Source of the DNA: Lolium rigidum
Lineage: Eukaryota; Streptophyta; Magnoliopsida; Poales; Poaceae
Reading direction: 5' to 3'
Assembly (NCBI RefSeq): GCF_022539505.1
Contig: NC_061512.1
Location: 250,558,510 to 250,622,509, forward strand
DNA: 64,000 nt
The number at the start of each line of letters is the position of its first letter. The first letter of the stretch is position 1. Below are positions 35,201 through 43,011 of this stretch, one piece after another. The notes below the pieces were generated by a model. That model made no database searches. It was given only the letters and a program-made list of their open reading frames with translations, and was not told where the DNA came from. A program made the translations under genes and the position numbers.

Positions 35201-37631
35201 GACCACCCGGTATGGCACACCTTTGGCATACCGGGGGTCATCCCCCCAACATCTTACGAGCCTCCTCACTTTGCTCTAATTTTCGAGCAAGTGTATTGGC
35301 ACGTTCATTAACCTCTGCCAGTTTCTCTGTCAAGAAAGTTAAAAACGTCGACAACAAGATAGCAAGACAGCACAAGCAAAAAAGAAGTGACGAAGCATTA
35401 CCTTCAGTTTTGCTGGCATAATCACGGTACCCAAGGAATTGAGCACCAATACGAAGAAGCTCTTTGATCGTAGGCTATCAAAGAAGGACAAATAAAGAAA
35501 ATGTCGGTATGGGAAAAATGATGGCACGTAGAAGCAAATGGAGAAAATATAGACAAGCAACAAGCGCATTAAGAACTTACATCATCCAAGAGAGGGTTAG
35601 AAGAGCTACTCGATTGAAGAGTAGGTTCCGGAATTGATTCAACCCTTGCCCTTTTTGGTGAAGGGACACGGGGGCTTGAAGGAGGAGTAGCAGCGCCGAC
35701 GTTCTGTTGAGGAGGCGAATTTTCTTCTCCTTCAACTGGCGTCTCCGAGGCGACTAATGTATGTGACGTACTCGTTCGAGCAGCCACATCAGCAGTTGGT
35801 ACTTCTTCTTCATCATCACTGACATAGGCATCCCAAATGGGCCTGCCGAAGATAGTACCCGGGGTTTACTGGAGGCCCACTACTCGAAGAATAAGAAGAT
35901 TCGGAAGCCCATTTAGTATTAAGGAAAGATAGTTTGTTTTAGGAAAGATAGAGTTTTGTAATCTCACGGGTTGAGTATGAAACCCTCCCGAATTCCGTAA
36001 CTTGTGTATTACGAAACCCTCGGCTCCACCTCCTATATAAGGGGAGTCGAGGGACAAAGAAAGGATCGAATCTATTGTCAACATAACCCTAGTTTTCATA
36101 ATCGTCGAGTACTTTTCGACTGAAACCTTCGAGATCTACTTGCCCTCTACTTCTAACAAAACCCTAGTCTACAATCTGTAGGCATTGACAAGTTAATCCC
36201 TTGTCAATCACTACGAGTAAATGTCGACAATATAAAAAGCAAGATAGACAAAAATCTTCAAGTACAAATAAATAGAGAAAGGGTACTTACGAACTGATGA
36301 GAGTCTCGAGGTATGGATCATAAGCTGCCTTCTGGCGAGAAGGAACAGCTTCTTCGGGCTTTGAGGTGCCGGAATCTTCGGCATCATTCCTTTTCCTCTT
36401 GTTCTTTGGAGAAACAGCAGGAGGAGGAGATTGTGCCGACGTAGTGGCTTCAGAGGCATCCTCCTTTTCGTCAGATCCCGCAGATTTTCGAGATTCTGCG
36501 GGTTCATTTGCAAAAGAGGGGGCATCTTGGTTATCGTCGGAGATAACATCCCTTTCTTTGACTTCCCCACCTTCAGGAAGAGGAGGAAGTGAAACAAGAT
36601 TTGGGTGGTCCTGTATAAAAGAAGGAAGGATGTCAGAAAGGAGTAACAACACAAATAGCAAGACAATAACAAATTACGGCGACAATTTTTACCTTAGGAA
36701 GCGCATTGGCTGCACTGTATGGTCGCACGCGATAAGTGGAAGGGATAGAATCTTTCTTCTTGAGAGAAGAAATTTTTCGGATAAGCCTATCCAAATCTTT
36801 GACTTCCAGATTCGTCGACAAGCGATCTGCATCTTCATCGCCAGCATAATTCCAGAAAGGGTTTTTGCGAGCCTGAAGAGGCTGCACTTTAGTCCTAAGG
36901 AAATACGCCATAATTTGGATGCCTGATAATTCTTTTCCACGAGTATTCTGCAACTCATGGATGCGGGTCATCAGGGCCTCCGTCGAAGTTCTTTCTTCCT
37001 CGGTAGCTTCTGCGTCCCAAGAACGGCGGCGAAGGATTTTCTCGGCACCGTCAAAAGGAGGAATGTTGTCTTCGGCGCATCCATGGTTTTCTTCACGAAT
37101 ATATAACCACTTCTTGCGCCACCCTTGAACGGAGTCAGGGAGTTTGACGTCGAAGTAGTTGACGGAGGAGCGAACAGAAATAACAACGCCGCCTATATTA
37201 TAGGCGACATTGGCAGAGCCATTACGGCGACAGAAGAAAATGCGCTTCCATAATGCCCAGTTAGGCTGGACACCAAGGAAGGCTTCGCAGAGGGTGATGA
37301 AGATGGAAATGTGAAGGATAGAGTTGGGCGTGAGGTGATGAAGTTGGAGACCATACACAAAAAGCAATCCCCGAAGAAAAGGGTGAATGGGGACGGAAAG
37401 ACCACGGATAAGGTGATCAACAGAACTTACCCGGTACCCCATTGGAGGGGTTGGGTAGCTCTCCTCACTGGGGAAGTGTAATGCCTGGGGTTTTGTGCTG
37501 ATCCCCAGCTTCTTCAGGAGGTTCAGATCCTGGTTCGTGATCTTGGACCGCTCCCACTCCGCGGCTCCTAGATCCGCGGCAGCCATCGATGAATCGGGTG
37601 TGATGTGCCTGGTCAAGCGACGCGGTGGCAT
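20282..37631 (-). CDS. TE2 opposite-strand spliced gene (PF04195-type gypsy extra ORF), interrupted by TE3 and TE4
   Basis: Predicted exons on the minus strand, all GT-AG: 37631-36693, 36610-36291, about 36210-36207 plus 35819-35581 (split by TE4), 35474-35402, 35326-35252 plus 20995-20807 (split by TE3), and 20727-20282. Exon 1 (313 codons from MPPRRLTRHITP) has the 'putative gypsy-type transposon' domain: SVDHLIRGLSVPIHPFLRGLL, YGLQLHHLTPNSILHI. Exons 2-3 are Ser/Pro/acidic with a basic cluster (KNKRKRND); exons 4-5 are coiled-coil; exon 6 ends PSSSRPEV. A TATA box (CTATATAAG on the minus strand, + 37759-37766) lies about 130 bp above the ATG. Function is unknown; such ORFs occur in Tat elements. 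It is disrupted here. Confidence 0.7.
20996..21000. repeat. TE3 target-site duplication, left (TCTTA)
   Basis: Repeated at 35252-35256 after the right LTR of TE3. Confidence 0.9.
21001..21713 (-). repeat. TE3 3' LTR
   Basis: 713 bp, nearly identical to 34538-35251. It contains a minus-strand TATA box (CCTATATAAGG, about + 21260-21270) and many CCGGTA-type hexamers. Both LTRs carry an in-frame ATG (MASARSPRR) at their inner minus-strand end. Confidence 0.92.
22188..22195 (+). promoter_or_regulatory. TATA box of TE3 opposite-strand gene
   Basis: TTTATAAG, followed about 460 bp later by the ATG at 22654. The intervening leader is C/T-rich and contains a plausible GT-AG intron (about 22498-22600). 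Confidence 0.5.
22654..27089 (+). CDS. TE3 opposite-strand spliced gene (PF04195-type gypsy extra ORF)
   Basis: Predicted exons: 22654-23832 (with two frameshifts after 23640), 23909-24097, 24177-24386, 24475-25278, 25764-25848, 25924-25977, 26068-26380 and 26503-27089, all with GT-AG borders. The N-terminus is a Ser-rich tail with repeated GS(H/Q/S) units (DSGSQQ-type, about residues 25-90). Then comes the gypsy-type transposon domain (FERGFGLPPSSFFLDLLDFY, LQPHHLPGNSVFYLS, MEAYIGIRP), a Pro/Ala-rich linker, coiled-coil exons (KARKAAEEKVAWLEEERKE), and a C-terminal domain with an acidic end (DEEEDEAEEEP). The role of such proteins is unknown. Frameshifts in exons 1 and 7 make this copy non-functional. 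Confidence 0.7.
25379..25740. repeat. Tandem repeats inside an intron of the TE3 extra gene
   Basis: Two related units alternate: one of about 83 bp starting AGTCCCCGAGTTTTGTGG and one of about 75 bp starting with the variant AGTCCCCGAGCTTCGGG, each ending GCGCGAAACCGGCACTGCC or a close variant. About five units are present. They enlarge the intron between exons 4 and 5. Confidence 0.8.
27090..27795. other. Convergent gap between TE3 extra gene and pol
   Basis: AT-rich spacer where the + strand extra-gene transcript and the - strand gag-pol transcript would terminate toward each other. It has scattered CCGGTA hexamers and no coding evidence. Confidence 0.5.
27796..29704 (-). pseudogene. TE3 RNase H and integrase
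   Basis: Minus strand. 29704-28490 is one frame: MHFDGSKLKEGLGAGVVLTSP and NNVAEYEALIHGLKVAK, YGDSDLVVQ (RNase H), an acidic/Pro linker, then the integrase zinc site HHASSRALVAKVFRHGFY with CNGCQRYAKQ, and DMVGPF (first Asp). After a frameshift near 28530 the core continues with TDNGTNF and NGQVERTN (28566-28183), and after further breaks the C-terminal WEGPFIVSKAL and WNVALLRPFYS (27990-27799). Confidence 0.88.
29717..31350 (-). pseudogene. TE3 reverse transcriptase
   Basis: Minus strand, several frames. 31102-30758 has LLVAGFIVEVTHTEWLANPVL, MCIDYTNLNKACPRDPFPLP. 30780-30538 holds FLDAYSGFHQI, then a shift. 30655-30212 has GKNVQVYVDD (catalytic), LLGFLVSSRGIEVNP, FTGSLASLSRFISRLGEKALP. 30181-29717 is the connection/RNase H start. 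Frameshifts near 30760, 30640 and 30200 abolish function. Confidence 0.88.
31300..32603 (-). pseudogene. TE3 gag C-terminus and protease
   Basis: The 32603-31584 frame has a Gln/Asn/Arg-rich tail, a knuckle-like CRWHTPNPDHPSNHLTKDC, Gln and Pro runs, then the retropepsin motif VLIDNGSSINIMY (DNGS variant). The following frame (31639-31298) carries YHALLGRPALAAFMA. Gag and protease lie in one frame, as usual for Tat elements. Confidence 0.85.
32604..34566 (-). pseudogene. TE3 gag
   Basis: The 34566-33268 frame (432 residues) starts at an ATG inside the 5' LTR (MASARSPRR) and reads through the primer binding site into an Ala-rich coiled region (LEATRKALLTGGADIIRAQREL; QERVQELLKVIEQQNAEQLAKL). 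After a frameshift near 33480 the gag core follows (33494-32730: PEDWLTDYVTAVYVAGG, GPARIWLNNLPAGSINGW, FVNNFSSTYKRP). A further break lies near 32740. Confidence 0.8.
34538..35251 (-). repeat. TE3 5' LTR
   Basis: 714 bp copy of the left LTR with only a handful of differences, for example AACTCTATTTTC versus AAACTCTATTTC near the inner repeats. This indicates a young insertion. Confidence 0.92.
35257..35814 (-). other. TE2 interior between TE3 and TE4
   Basis: Contains exons 3 to 5 of the TE2 extra gene on the minus strand (see entry at 20282-37631) and their short introns. No other gene. Confidence 0.7.
35820..36206 (+). mobile_element. TE4: solo LTR of TE2's own family, TSD ATCAC
   Basis: 387 bp, TGACATAGG...CTTGTCA, flanked by ATCAC at 35815-35819 and 36207-36211. 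It differs from the TE2 3' LTR at only about five positions. Solo LTRs arise by recombination between the two LTRs of a full insertion. Read on the minus strand it sits four bases inside exon 3 of the TE2 extra gene, just after the splice acceptor TCGTAG. Confidence 0.93.
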
Positions 37632-37758
37632 CAACAATGGCGGAGAAGTGTAGTTACGAAGAGAAGAGCTTCGAGAGCTGAGGAGCGCAAGAGGAAGTTT
37701 TGCAGAGGAAAGCAGGGGAACGGCGCGAGCGGAAGTGCTCGAGGTAGAAGAAGGGGAT

Positions 37759-37767
37759 CTTATATAG
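37759..37767 (-). promoter_or_regulatory. TATA box of TE2 opposite-strand gene
   Basis: CTATATAAG on the minus strand, about 130 bp before the ATG at 37631. It supports independent transcription of this gene against gag-pol direction, and excludes the longer frame that begins upstream at 37835. Confidence 0.6.
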
Positions 37768-37834
37768 AGGTGCGGTGAAGCGGCGGATCGTTGGATGGAA
37801 AATATGTGTGGCAGATGATAACCACGTGTATACA

Positions 37835-39006
37835 AGGGTAAAAAAGTACTTTAACATTGACGAGGTTACGGAGCGTGTGCCAGAAAAAGTGGAGAACATG
37901 TGTCCCCCACTTGCACGACGTGTCCGTTAGATCAGGAATTGGGACCCACAAGGCAGTGAAAGAGGCGGCAATGGTCAGTTTCCAAAATAAGAAATCGTGG
38001 CTATCATCAGCAATGACGTCGTCAAAATGAAAGAAAAGCTCGACTACGAAGTTTGCAGAGATTATCGAGACGCAAGGATATTTCGGGAGCCTTTGTTCAA
38101 ATACAAGTTTTTGCCCAAATGCTCGGGGGCTACTCTGGAAAAATAGAAACTTCGAGTATGACAAGATAGAAATGGCAAAAGCCTATGACCAAATGCAAGC
38201 ATTTGTTCATAGCCTCGGGGGCTACTCCCATCGGGAGCGCTGGTCGCGCACCCGACAAATATAAAACTGTCGAGAAGGATTATAAATATAGCGGCAACGG
38301 ATACTAATCATGGAGCCTACACCCAAGCACAAGTCCTTGGATGTAGCCTCGGGGCTACTCCCATCGGGAACGCTGTTCGCGTGCCCGATGAATTTTTATC
38401 AAAATAAAGAAACAGAAGTGAGTATATTTCGAGTTACACAGATAACTCTACATATACTCCCATCGGGAAGACAAAATAAAGTCATCAAATATGACTCGAT
38501 AAAATGTGCTATTCCAAAGCTGAAAAGCACTCGACAATATATTCTCAGAACGCCAAAGTTGCGATCAATTTCTGAATGCCGCAAATTTGCGAGGTTAAGA
38601 CCCGGATCCGTTCTGCCGGGCGTGGCATCGCCGAAGACTGCGCTCGCTACTTTTATCCGTATCAACGGATACGAAGAAAAATCCTAACGGACGCGTTAGG
38701 TACTCGATAAATTTGACTCGGGACTCGACGGAATGGTAAGACCTTAAGCGGCACCCGTCGAAGTTTGCACCCGTATCCCGAGATCATGTCCAGGGACGTG
38801 ATCTTGAAGTAGGTTTTTGCGGATTGCCACTAGAGCAGTTAACTAGTACCTGATCCGTCAGATGAACTAGCCCCAACTACCATTATCCCTGTACAATATA
38901 GAATTTTATGTGAAGAAGTATAAATAAAAAAGTTAAAGCTCTCGAATAAAAATAAACAGTCGATATTTTCCCTGATTCTACGATTCAAGCAAAATCTCGG
39001 GGCTAT
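37835..39006 (+). other. TE2 3' noncoding region with CCCATCGGGA repeats
   Basis: No open frame of note. A short motif, GGCTACTCCCATCGGGA with following CGC-rich sequence, recurs at about 38222, 38352 and (shorter) 38457, and GCTCGGGGGCTACTC at about 38119. This is a degenerate subterminal repeat region before the 3' LTR. Confidence 0.55.
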
Positions 39007-39396
39007 CGACATAGGCATCCCAAATGGGCCTGCCGAAGATAGTACCCGGGGTTTACTTGGAGGCCCACTACTCGAAGAATAAGAAGATTCGGAAGCCCAT
39101 TTAGTATTAAGGAAAGATAGTTTGTTTTAGGAAAGATAGAGTTTTGTAATCTCACGGGTTGAGTATGAAACCCTCCCGAATTCCGTAACTTGTGTATTAC
39201 GAAACCCTCGGCTCCACCTCCTATATAAGGGGGAGTCGAGGGACAAAGAAAGGATCGAATCTATTGTCAACATAACCCTAGTTTTCATAATCGTCGAGTA
39301 CTTTTCGATCTGAAACCTTCGAGATCTACTTGCCCTCTACTTCTAACAAAACCCTAGTCTACAATCCGTAGGCATTGACAAGTTAATCCCTTGTCA
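39007..39396 (+). repeat. TE2 3' LTR
   Basis: 390 bp copy. The first base is C instead of T (CGACATAGG), so the TG terminus is mutated. It ends CTTGTCA followed by the TSD CCCAC. Confidence 0.92.
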
Positions 39397-39401
39397 CCCA
39401 C

Positions 39402-39725
39402 ACAACGAGCCGGCGCGCCCCTCCGGCCGCGCCGCCTTAGTGTGTGGGGCCCTCGTGGCCCCCTCCGGTCCCTCTCGAGTGTTCCGGAAGCTTCGTGGAT
39501 TTCTAAGATGCTGGGCGTTGATTTCGTCCAATTACGAGAATATTTCCTTACTAGGATTTCTGAAACCAAAAACAGCAGAAAACAGGAACTGGCACTTTGG
39601 CATCTCGTCAATAGGTTAGTTCCGGAAAACGCATCAAAACGATATAAAGTGTGAACAAAACATGTAGGTATTGTCATAAAACAAGCATGGAACATCGAAA
39701 TTATAGATACGTTGGAGACGTATCG
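39402..39725 (-). repeat. TE1 3' LTR, right piece
   Basis: Continues 11349-11796 after removal of TE2. It contains the conserved GTTGGAGACGTATC terminus and is followed by the TE1 polypurine tract (AAGCTTGGGGATGC on the minus strand, 39726-39739). Confidence 0.85.
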
Positions 39726-39739
39726 GCATCCCCAAGCTT

Positions 39740-40416
39740 AGTTCCTACTCGCCCTCGAGTAGGTAAACGATAACACAAATAATTTCTGAAGTGACATGCT
39801 ACCATCATAATCTTGATCAACATTATTGTAAAGCATATGACATGAATGAAGTGATTCAAAGCAATGATCTATAGCTTGCTAACAAATAGATAACATATAG
39901 CAAAACTTTTCATGAATAGTACTTTCAAGACAAGCATCAAAAAGTCTTGCATAAGAGTTAACTCATAAAGCAATAAATTCAAGGTAAAAGCATCGAAGCA
40001 ACACAAAGGATGATTAAGTTTCAGCGGTTGCTTTCAACTTGTAACATGTATATCTCATGGATAATTGTCAACATAGAGTAATATGATGAATGCAAATAAG
40101 CAAGTATGTAAGAATCAATGCACAGTTGACACAAGTGTTTGCTTCTAAGATGGAAGGAAATGGGTAAACTGACTCAACAATAAAGTAAAAGATAGGCCCT
40201 TCGCAGAGGGAAGCGAGGATTAAATCATGTGCTAGAGCTTTTCAAGTTTTGAAATCATATAGAGAGCATAAAAGTAAAATTTTGAGAGGTGTTTGTTGTT
40301 GTCAACGAATGGTAATGGGTACTCTAACTACCTTATCAACCAGAGGAGAGGTTGCTACAGTAGTAAACAACTTCCAAGACTCAACAAAACAGTAGCAAAA
40401 TAAACACATGGGTTAT
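39740..40416 (-). other. TE1 interior, 3' part
   Basis: Reverse complement of TE5 interior sequence 44870-45473 plus about 43075-43155. It is noncoding, and the block between these two parts is deleted in TE1. Confidence 0.8.
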
Positions 40417-42111
40417 TGATACGTCTCAAACGTATCTATAATTTCTGATGTTCCATGCTTGTTTGATGACAATACCTACATGTTTTGTTCACACTTTATA
40501 TCGTTTTGATGCGTTTTCCAGAACTAACCTATTGACGAGATGCCGAAGTGCCAATTCCTGTTCTCTGCTGTTTTTGGTTTCAGAAATCCTAGTAAGGAAA
40601 TATTCTCGGAATCGGACGAAATCAACGCCCAGTACCCTATTTTCACCGGAAGCCTCCAGAACACCCGAGAGGGACCGGAGGGGGCCACAGGGGCCCCACA
40701 CACTAAGGCGGCGCGGCACAGGGGGGCACGCCGGCCTGGTGTCTGGCCCCACCAGGGCCCCTCCGAGGCTCCCCTTTCGCCTATATAAGCTCCCTGACCT
40801 AAAACCCCGAGACGAATAAGCCACGGTACGAGAAAAGTTCCAGAGCCGCCGCCATCGCGAAGCCAAGATCTGGGGGACAGGAGTCTCGTTCCGGCACGCC
40901 GCCGGGACGGGGAAGTGCCCCCGGAAGGCTCCTCCATCGACACCACCGCCATCTTCATCACCGCTGATGTCTCCCATGAGGAGGGAGTAGTTCTCCATCG
41001 AGGCTCGGGGCTGTACCGGTAGCTATGTGGTTCATCTCTCTCCTATGTACTTCAATACAATAATCTCATGAGCTGCTTTACATGATTGAGATTCATATGA
41101 TGATGCTTGTAATCTAGATGTCATTATGCTAGTCAAGTGGGTTTTACTTATGTGATCTCCGGAGACTCCTTGTCCCACGTGTGTAAAGGTGACAAGTGTG
41201 TGCACCGTGTGGGTCTCTTAGGCTATATTTCATAGAATACTTATTCACCGTTATGAATGGCATAGTGAAGTGCTTATTTATATCCCTTTATGATTGCAAT
41301 GTGCTTTGTATCGCTACTAGTTATGTGCTACTCATGTGATGTTATTAAAGTAGTCTATTCCTCCTGCATGGTGTAATGGTGACAGTGTGTGCATCGTGTG
41401 GTTCTTGTCGTAGATTATGATCATAATATCTTGTAGGTTATGGAGTTGATTATCGCTATGATAGTATTGATGTGATTTATTCCCCCTTTCATAGTGTAAT
41501 GGTGACAGTGTGTATGCTATGTTAGTACTCGGTCTATTTTGCAAAGATCTATTATGCTCTAAGGTTACTTAAACATGAATATCGAATGTTGTGGAGCTTG
41601 TTAACTCCGGCATTGAGGGTTCGTGTAATCCTACACAATTAGTGGTGTTCATTATCAAACAAGAGTATATGTAGCACAAATGAGAGAAGTTATTATTTAT
41701 TATGCGATCAATGTTGAGAGTGTCCACTAGTGAAAGTATGATCCCTAGGCCTTGTTTCCAATACGCAAACAACGTTGATTTACCGTTCTATCTGCATGTT
41801 TACTTGCTGCCATATTTTATTCAGATTGCTATTACCACTCATATCCATCCATACTACTTGTATTTCACTATCTCTTCGCCGAACTAGTGCACCTATACAT
41901 CTGACAAGTGTATTAGGTTTGTTGGGGACACAAGAGACTTCTTGCTTTGTGGTTGCAGGGTTGCTTGAGAGGGATATCTTTGACCTCTTCCTCCCTGAGT
42001 TCGATAAACCTTGGGTGATCCACTTAAGGGAAAACTTGCTGCTGTTCTACAAACCTCTGGCTCTTGGAGGCCCAACACTGTCTACAAGAATAGAAGCACC
42101 CGTAGACTTCA
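40417..42111 (+). repeat. TE5 5' LTR
   Basis: TGATACGTCTC ... GTAGACTTCA. Contains a TATA box near 40783 (GCCTATATAAGC) and two imperfect internal repeats around ATAGTGTAATGGTGACAGTG and ATGGTGTAATGGTGACAGTG (about 41360 and 41490). Confidence 0.92.
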
Positions 42112-42273
42112 AGCTATTTTTCGGCGCCGTTGCCGGGAGGAAAGGAAAAGGTACTCACACTCCGGATCTCGGCTACTAAGCTATTTTCCGGCGCCGTTGT
42201 AAGTACTCAAAGCTATTTCCTTTAGATCCTGCAATTGCATCTTTTGGTTTCTTGTTTACACTAGTTAGGCATA

Positions 42274-43011
42274 ATGGAAAGTAACAATGAGCTTCTTATT
42301 CTATTTCCTGAGTTAAGACATGGATTGTTTGTTGCGAAAATTAAAAAACCTATGGAATCTTATTTGCATGCTAGTAGCAATGATATTAGTATGAACGCTT
42401 TGAACACCATTGTTGTTAATGATATGGAAAATTCTAAGCTTGGGGAAGCTGGTTTTGATGAGCATGATATTTTTAGTCCCCCAAGCATTGAGGAGAAAAT
42501 TTTCTTTGATGATACTTTGCCTCCTATTTATGATGATTATAATGATAGTGGTCTTTTGGTGCCGCCTACTATGGAGAGTAAATTTTATTATGATTATACT
42601 ATGCCTCCTACACTTGATGAGAATAATAATGATAGCTACTTTATTGAATTTGCTCCCACTACAACTAATAAAATTGATTATGCTTATGTGGAGAGTAATA
42701 ATTTTATGCATGAGACTCATGATAAGAATGCTTTATGTGATAGTTATATTGTTGAGTTTGCTCATGATGCTACTGAAAGTTATTATGAGAGAGGAAAATA
42801 TGGTTGTAGAAATTTTCATGTTACTAAAACACCTCTCTATGTGCTGAAATTTTTGAAGCTACACTTGTTTTGTCTTCCTATGCTTGCCACTATACTCTTC
42901 ATGAACTTGTTTATTTACAAGATTCCTATGCATAGGAAGCATGTTAGACTTAAATGTGTTTTGAATTTGCCTCTTGATGCTCTCTTTTTCTTCAAATACA
43001 ATTTCTTGTGA
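42274..43011 (+). CDS. TE5 internal ORF, unknown function
   Basis: 245 codons beginning MESNNELLILFPELRHG. The N-terminal two thirds are acidic and Asn/Asp/Tyr-rich (NDISMNALNTIVVNDME, GFDEHDIFSPPSIEEKIFF, PPIYDDYNDSGLLVPP). The C-terminus has a hydrophobic span (LPMLATILFMNLFIY) followed by a basic stretch (KIPMHRKHVRLK), so it could be membrane-associated. No gag, zinc-knuckle, protease or RT motif is seen. An older copy in TE1 (47987-47472, minus strand) is recognisable, which suggests past constraint or a recent common source. Confidence 0.65.
   Translation: MESNNELLILFPELRHGLFVAKIKKPMESYLHASSNDISMNALNTIVVNDMENSKLGEAGFDEHDIFSPPSIEEKIFFDDTLPPIYDDYNDSGLLVPPTMESKFYYDYTMPPTLDENNNDSYFIEFAPTTTNKIDYAYVESNNFMHETHDKNALCDSYIVEFAHDATESYYERGKYGCRNFHVTKTPLYVLKFLKLHLFCLPMLATILFMNLFIYKIPMHRKHVRLKCVLNLPLDALFFFKYNFL

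Larger units (their letters stand above)
21001..35251 (-). mobile_element. TE3: complete Tat-type Ty3/gypsy retrotransposon, 14.25 kb
   Basis: LTRs 21001-21713 and 34538-35251 begin TGT and end ACA, TSD TCTTA on both sides. On the minus strand: 5' LTR (34538-35251), PBS (34521-34537, TTGGCGCCCACCGTGGG), gag, protease, RT, RNase H, integrase ending near 27796. A spliced gene on the + strand occupies 22654-27089, so its transcript and the gag-pol transcript converge. Coding is broken by several frameshifts despite near-identical LTRs. It lies inside an exon of the TE2 extra gene. Confidence 0.93.
11797..39396 (+). mobile_element. TE2: Tat-type Ty3/gypsy retrotransposon containing TE3 and TE4
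   Basis: Bounded by LTRs 11797-12183 and 39007-39396 with TSD CCCAC. After removing TE3 (14.25 kb) and TE4 (0.39 kb) it is about 13 kb. The order is 5' LTR, PBS, gag, protease, RT, RNase H, integrase (to 18615), then an opposite-strand spliced gene (37631 down to 20282), a long 3' region, and 3' LTR. That order with a reverse-oriented extra gene is known in Tat-lineage elements. LTRs differ at roughly 8-10 positions in 387, so insertion is fairly recent. Confidence 0.9.

Noticed and set aside
37632..37835. N-terminal extension of the TE2 opposite-strand gene
   Set aside because: It begins upstream of the TATA box at 37759-37766, so it would not be transcribed from that promoter.
11797..39396. 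Reading the 11.8, 35.8 and 39.0 kb LTR copies as one element with three LTRs
   Set aside because: The middle copy has its own TSD (ATCAC) and interrupts an exon, so it is an independent solo LTR; the outer pair share CCCAC.
41332..41887. Short frames on both strands within the TE5/TE1 LTRs, recurring at several positions
   Set aside because: They recur only because the LTRs recur; no domain and no conserved coding pattern.
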